From Flavobacterium ginsenosidimutans (GTDB lineage: Bacteria; Bacteroidota; Bacteroidia; Flavobacteriales; Flavobacteriaceae), in contig NZ_QJRJ01000081.1 of NCBI RefSeq assembly GCF_003254625.1, positions 434,001-498,000 on the forward strand: a stretch of 64,000 nucleotides of DNA. Reading direction: 5' to 3'. The notes under the pieces were generated by a model that was not told the origin of the DNA, did not search any database, and saw only the letters and a list, made by a program, of their open reading frames with translations. The number at the start of each line of letters is the position of its first letter. Position 1 is the stretch's first letter. This document shows, piece by piece, positions 60,000 to 64,000 of the stretch. The translations under genes were made by a program, and so were the position numbers.

Positions 60000-62819
60000 A
60001 TGAAAATCTTTCCATCAAAATGCTTTCTTCTGATCCTATTGATTGGATTTAAAAGCAGTGCGCAGTTTTCGACCACGATTCCGCTCAGTAAAGATGTGTC
60101 TTGGGGAACTTTAAAAAACGGAATGAAATATTACGTGCTCCATAACCAATGGCCAAAAGATCGTGTGAGTTTTTATTTCGCTCAAAATGTGGGTGCCATT
60201 CTGGAGAACGACGATCAGAACGGATTGGCACATTTCCTGGAGCACATGGCTTTTAACGGAACTCAAAACTTTGAAGGCAAAGGAATTATTGATATGCTCG
60301 AGAAAAAAGGAGTCCGTTTTGGTGCTGATATTAATGCTTACACAGCGCAGGATCAAACGGTTTATAATTTAAGCAATGTGCCTTCGACAGATGATAAATT
60401 GGTAGATTCCTGCCTTTTAGCCCTGCACGACTGGTCTGGTTTTCTTTCTTTAAAAGAAGCGGAAATCGATGCAGAACGAGGTGTTATTAGGGAAGAGTGG
60501 AGAACAAGAAGAGACTCAGATTTCAGGCTTCGTTTGGAAACGGATAAAGCCCTGTTTAAAGGTTCCAAATATGCAAAGCGTGATGTTATTGGCGATTTAA
60601 ATATCATCAATAATTTTGGATATCAGGTGCTTAGAGATTATTATAAAAAATGGTACCGCCCAGATTTGCAAGCCGTTATTGTGGTTGGCGATGTCAATGT
60701 GGCGCAAGTGGAACAAAAGATTATAAAACTTTTTTCCGCGATCGAAATGCCAAAAAATCCTGCGGAACGCTATTATGCCTCAATTCCTAAAAATAAAGGA
60801 ATAGAATATGTTTTGGCAAAAGATAAAGAAGCTCAGGAAACAGCGATAGTGCTTTATTATAAAAAAGATTTTGATAAAGCTAAAAATGCGGCAAGCATAA
60901 GAAAGGATTTGGTCGATAATTTATGTGCCGATATGATGAATAGGCGTTATCAGGAATTTATTCAGAATAACCAGTCATCAGTTTTGAAAATGGCGGGCGG
61001 AGCTTCAGAAGTATCAAGATTAACCAATTCATTGAGCTTGTATGTTGTTCCAAAAAACAATAAGACGGCCGCTGGGTTTAAGGAATTGATGATCGAAACC
61101 GAAAGAGCAGTCCGCTATGGTTTTACGCAAAAAGAATTAGATCGGAATAAAGAAGGAATTTTAAGCTATTACGAAGATCTGCTTCAGAATAAAGACAAAA
61201 TAAGCAGCGATGAATTTGCAGAAGAACTGGTTAATTATTTCCTGAAAGCGGTTCCGTTTCAAAGCATTGAAACGCAATATGAAAACATCAAAAAAAGTCT
61301 GGCTTCGATTACGCTTTCGGAAATAAATCAGGCAGTAAAGAAACTGCAGACTGCCGATAATGTTGTTTTAACAGTTACCGGCCCTGATAAAGTCGATGCA
61401 GTCTATCCTTCAAAAGAAGATTATCTGGATATTATGGCATCGGTTAAAAAAATGCCTTTAGAAAAATACCAGCATGCAGATACGGACCAGCCTTTGATTG
61501 CGGCAGAATTAAAAGGCTCTAAAGTATCTAAAGAATTTAAAGTTGACGGAATTCCGGCAGCAAAAGGCTATGTCTTAAATAACGGAGCGAAAATTATTCT
61601 GTATCCAACAGCGCTGTCAAAAGATGAAGTCTTGTTTTCTGCATTTAGCAGAGGAGGAAGCTCTTTAATTAAAACAGAAGATATTCCATCTTCGCAGATT
61701 GCGGTTGGTTTAGTAGAAAGCTCTGGATTGGGTAAATTTAAAAGCACTGATTTACAGGATAAATTAAACGGAAAAATTGTAAGTCTAAAACCGTATATTA
61801 CAGAATTGACAGAAGGTTTTAAAGGTTCGAGCAATCAAAAAGATGTAGAAACTTTATTGCAGCTGCTTTACTTGTATTTTGAGAATCCAAGATTTGATAA
61901 AGATTCGTACGCAAGAATGCTCACTGGTTTTAGCAATTCTTTAGAAAATGCGGCAAATGCAAACGCTAAAGTTTTTCAGGATACTATTTCGCTTTTAAAT
62001 TCAAATCGCAATAAAAGGCTTCCAATTTTTAATGAAGCATATCTCAAACAATTGAGTTTTGAAAAAGCATCAGAAATCTATAAAAACAGGATTCAAAACG
62101 CGGCCGATTTTACTTTTATTTTCACTGGAAATCTGCCTGACAATACGCTTTCGCTGATTGAAAAATACATTGGCAGCATTTCATGCGACAGCACCAAAAC
62201 CGAAAATTTTATAGACAATGGCATCAGTCCAGCTGATGGAGTTGCCAAACAGGTATTAATCCGTGAAATGAATGTGCCAAAAGCAAGTGTCTATATCCGA
62301 TTTCTAAAAGAGTTTCCTTACACCTATAAAAATGTTTTTACGCTTCATATTTTATCTGAATTATTATCCAAAAAATACATGGATTTGATCCGTGAAGAAG
62401 AGGGCGGAAGCTATGGCGTGCATGTGTCTTCCAGCGTGAGCAGACTTCCTTCTGACCAGTATGCGATGACAATTAATTTTGATTCTGATCCTGAGAAAGA
62501 AGAAAAGCTGACCAAAATTGTTTACGGGCAAATTGAATCAATGCAGCAAAAAGCGGCAAAAGAAGAAGATGTCCAATCGGTAAAAAATACAGTTTTGAAA
62601 TCAAGAGCCGAAAAAGTTTTAACCAATAGTTTTTGGCTTGGCAATTTAAATAGCATGCTTTTAAATAATGAAGAATTTAAAGATGACACGATTTACAGGA
62701 AAACCCTCGATGAAATTACTCCGGCAGACATAAAAGTTTTTGCCAAGCAGTTTTTTGCTGCAACAAAAACGGTTGAGGTGATTATGAAATCGAAAACTCG
62801 CAGTGCTGATCCTCAATAG
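60000..62819 (+). CDS. M16-family zinc metallopeptidase
   Basis: A 939-residue peptidase with a signal peptide (LLILLIGFKSSAQ). The inverted zinc motif HFLEH is at residues 78-82 (GLAHFLEHMAFNGT), and the third ligand is the Glu in AEIDAERGVIREEWRTR about 75 residues later. Two M16 repeats follow; the second half (EEGGSYGVHVSSSVSRLPSD) lacks zinc ligands, as in pitrilysin-type single-chain members. It should cut peptides inside a closed chamber in the periplasm. Placed at the end of the ECF-SusCD locus it suggests that peptides are the imported nutrient. Confidence 0.93.
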   Translation: MKIFPSKCFLLILLIGFKSSAQFSTTIPLSKDVSWGTLKNGMKYYVLHNQWPKDRVSFYFAQNVGAILENDDQNGLAHFLEHMAFNGTQNFEGKGIIDMLEKKGVRFGADINAYTAQDQTVYNLSNVPSTDDKLVDSCLLALHDWSGFLSLKEAEIDAERGVIREEWRTRRDSDFRLRLETDKALFKGSKYAKRDVIGDLNIINNFGYQVLRDYYKKWYRPDLQAVIVVGDVNVAQVEQKIIKLFSAIEMPKNPAERYYASIPKNKGIEYVLAKDKEAQETAIVLYYKKDFDKAKNAASIRKDLVDNLCADMMNRRYQEFIQNNQSSVLKMAGGASEVSRLTNSLSLYVVPKNNKTAAGFKELMIETERAVRYGFTQKELDRNKEGILSYYEDLLQNKDKISSDEFAEELVNYFLKAVPFQSIETQYENIKKSLASITLSEINQAVKKLQTADNVVLTVTGPDKVDAVYPSKEDYLDIMASVKKMPLEKYQHADTDQPLIAAELKGSKVSKEFKVDGIPAAKGYVLNNGAKIILYPTALSKDEVLFSAFSRGGSSLIKTEDIPSSQIAVGLVESSGLGKFKSTDLQDKLNGKIVSLKPYITELTEGFKGSSNQKDVETLLQLLYLYFENPRFDKDSYARMLTGFSNSLENAANANAKVFQDTISLLNSNRNKRLPIFNEAYLKQLSFEKASEIYKNRIQNAADFTFIFTGNLPDNTLSLIEKYIGSISCDSTKTENFIDNGISPADGVAKQVLIREMNVPKASVYIRFLKEFPYTYKNVFTLHILSELLSKKYMDLIREEEGGSYGVHVSSSVSRLPSDQYAMTINFDSDPEKEEKLTKIVYGQIESMQQKAAKEEDVQSVKNTVLKSRAEKVLTNSFWLGNLNSMLLNNEEFKDDTIYRKTLDEITPADIKVFAKQFFAATKTVEVIMKSKTRSADPQ

Positions 62820-62899
62820 TAACAATAAAATGGTTTTTCATTGATTTTTATTTTGAAGTATATGAATTAGTAAGCTTGTACATTACTTGAAAAACCTAA

Positions 62900-62932
62900 A
62901 AGAGCTGTTTTGCCAACAGCTCTTTTTTTTTG
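62900..62932 (+). terminator. Terminator after the peptidase gene
   Basis: AAGAGCTGTT (62900-62909) pairs with AACAGCTCTT (62915-62924) around TTGCC and is followed by a run of T. It marks the end of the uptake locus. Confidence 0.88.
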
Positions 62933-63156
62933 GCTATTGATGGGATTATAATTTAAATTATTTCGCTTGATCAGGTTCATAATTGATGCTAAAAGGAATG
63001 TTTTAATACAGTTTCGAACCTAAAGGCAAAAGGAGTTGATTTTACTATGTTTATAGTTGCTTAAAATAGCAAGTGCCACGATTTTGCCATAAAGCTAACA
63101 GTCGCATATCGTTAAAAACCGCCTAACTTTTTGTGGTAAAAATGTATCCGCTGCAT
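62933..63156. other. Gap with GTTAG-type motifs
   Basis: On the minus strand, just after the nucleotidyltransferase stop, GTTAGGCGGTTTTTAACG is followed by CTGTTAGC. These resemble the motifs before genes in the 31.5-35 kb region. Nothing else is recognised. Confidence 0.4.
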
Positions 63157-63705
63157 TTAACTGTTGCCATATATTTTGAGATTTTCCCATTGCTTTTTCC
63201 ACTGTTTTTCATTTACTCTTTTTTGGAAAAGAATTAAATCGAAATTTGGAGTTGGCTTAACTATTAAATTGAATAAATCGTATAAACCGTATGGAGCCAG
63301 AATTTCAATTTGATCATTTGGATTTAATCTTACCGAAACTGCAGTAGCTGTTTCCGGCCAGTAGGAAATTGCGTTTTCGGTATTGATATATTTAGGATGA
63401 TTATTACGAAAATGCATTCGTGCCTGATTTTTGACAGACCAATTATCCTCTGGACTTATTTGAGTAAGTTGATGCTCAATTTTTTTTTCTAAGTTTTCTG
63501 AAATATTGCTTTCATCAAAAAAGACCACATCTATATCATTTAGGTTCATAGTTTTTTGTCCATGCAAAATGTCCCAAACTTTATTTCTTACAAATCCTGC
63601 GCCAATCCAGCAATCATTTAGGTTTAAATTTTTAACCCTGATGAGTGTGCTGATCATTTGTTCATCTTTTACAATTATATTAGTTAATTCATTTTCAAAT
63701 TGCAT
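63157..63705 (-). CDS. Nucleotidyltransferase-family protein
   Basis: A 182-residue protein of the nucleotidyltransferase-like family related to DUF925 (from memory). CWIGAGFVRNKVWDILHG and LNDIDVVFFDES carry the D-x-D catalytic pattern of the fold. A C-terminal helical part includes PYGLYDLFNLIVKPTPNFDL. Members are common accessory genes in bacteria, with unknown substrates. Its AT-rich composition and flanking GTTAG motifs (CCGTTAGC upstream, GTTAGGCGG downstream) suggest an acquired cassette similar to those at 31.5-35 kb. Confidence 0.8.
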   Translation of the reverse strand: MQFENELTNIIVKDEQMISTLIRVKNLNLNDCWIGAGFVRNKVWDILHGQKTMNLNDIDVVFFDESNISENLEKKIEHQLTQISPEDNWSVKNQARMHFRNNHPKYINTENAISYWPETATAVSVRLNPNDQIEILAPYGLYDLFNLIVKPTPNFDLILFQKRVNEKQWKKQWENLKIYGNS

Positions 63706-64000
63706 TTTAAGTAGGAGCTAACGGTTGTTGACTTGGCTAATTTAAAAAATTATAGGCTTCAATATTAAATTTAGGCAAGAAATCAATTTTCAAGCCCTTG
63801 CTGCTAGCTAAGACTTCTTGAAGGCACCTGCAGCAAACCTTTTTTTTGACTCAGTCGAACAGCAATTAATAATTGAAGTTACGAGTGCGGAAAATTCAAG
63901 TAAATGTTAAACCATTTTCTAAATTAAATCGCATTATTTTCCATTTGAACAGCAGTAAAAACACTTTAAAGGAATGTAAAACTTTATAACCTTTCTTTAA
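63706..64000. other. Gap at the window edge with a decayed fragment
   Basis: Bases 63842-63915 resemble 40691-40765, sharing TGCGGAAAATTCAAGTAA and TTAAACCATTTTC. It looks like a second remnant of the unknown gene described there. No intact frame is present. Confidence 0.4.

Overview
The window reads as a chromosome segment of a flavobacterium (phylum Bacteroidota, most likely genus Flavobacterium). The reasons are SusC/SusD proteins with an ECF sigma/FecR pair, promoters of the TTTG-N19-TAnnTTTG type, a Bacteroidota-type lanthipeptide leader, Bacteroidota-style mobilization genes, and moderate to low GC with AT-rich intergenic DNA. No rRNA gene, complete tRNA gene or CRISPR array was seen.

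Region 1 (1-3.8 kb) is the mobilization module of a conjugative element: a small relaxosome protein, a relaxase and a VirD4/TraG-type coupling protein, with a palindromic candidate oriT upstream. Region 2 (4.6-9.2 kb) is a compact class I lanthipeptide locus. It holds a 59-residue precursor with a double-glycine leader, a medium-chain dehydrogenase that may be a LanJ-like dehydroamino-acid reductase, and a LanB dehydratase split into two coupled genes. There is no LanC and no transporter. Region 3 (9.3-13.2 kb) has a secreted alpha/beta hydrolase, then an operon I read as sdpC-sdpA-sdpB-sdpI: an SDP/cannibalism-type peptide toxin, its two maturation proteins and an SdpI-type immunity protein. 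Two unrelated peptide toxin systems thus follow the conjugation genes directly and may be cargo of the element.

Region 4 (14-25.9 kb) contains a stand-alone A-T-R NRPS-like reductase, an Hsp20 chaperone, a CPA2 antiporter, a Crp/Fnr regulator with an extended SDR, an arylsulfatase, a winged-helix regulator, a small AraC protein and a small lipoprotein. Its gaps carry a recurrent intergenic repeat family (hairpin, T-rich tetranucleotide runs, GGCCGGTGA-like core). Region 5 (26-31 kb) has a zeta-toxin-like kinase coupled to a 54-residue partner (a decayed copy lies at 21.2-21.4 kb), an IS6-family element plus a truncated second copy, and a metal-type TonB receptor preceded by a CNGRC protein.

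Region 6 (31.5-35.2 kb) is very AT-rich. Single accessory genes alternate with hairpin plus tRNA-3'-end-like repeats, and a GTTDKTGGCAAY-like motif lies just upstream of their starts. It looks like a cassette array. Region 7 (35.5-46.6 kb) is a stress or detoxification island of small oxidoreductases, hydrolases and HxlR/AraC regulators around a flavin monooxygenase. Region 8 (47-62.8 kb) is one nutrient-uptake locus: ECF sigma, FecR anti-sigma, SusC with an STN domain, SusD, a TlpA-like thioredoxin, an alpha/beta hydrolase, DsbD and an M16 peptidase. The enzyme set suggests import and breakdown of peptides, possibly thiol- or disulfide-containing. A nucleotidyltransferase-like gene ends the window.
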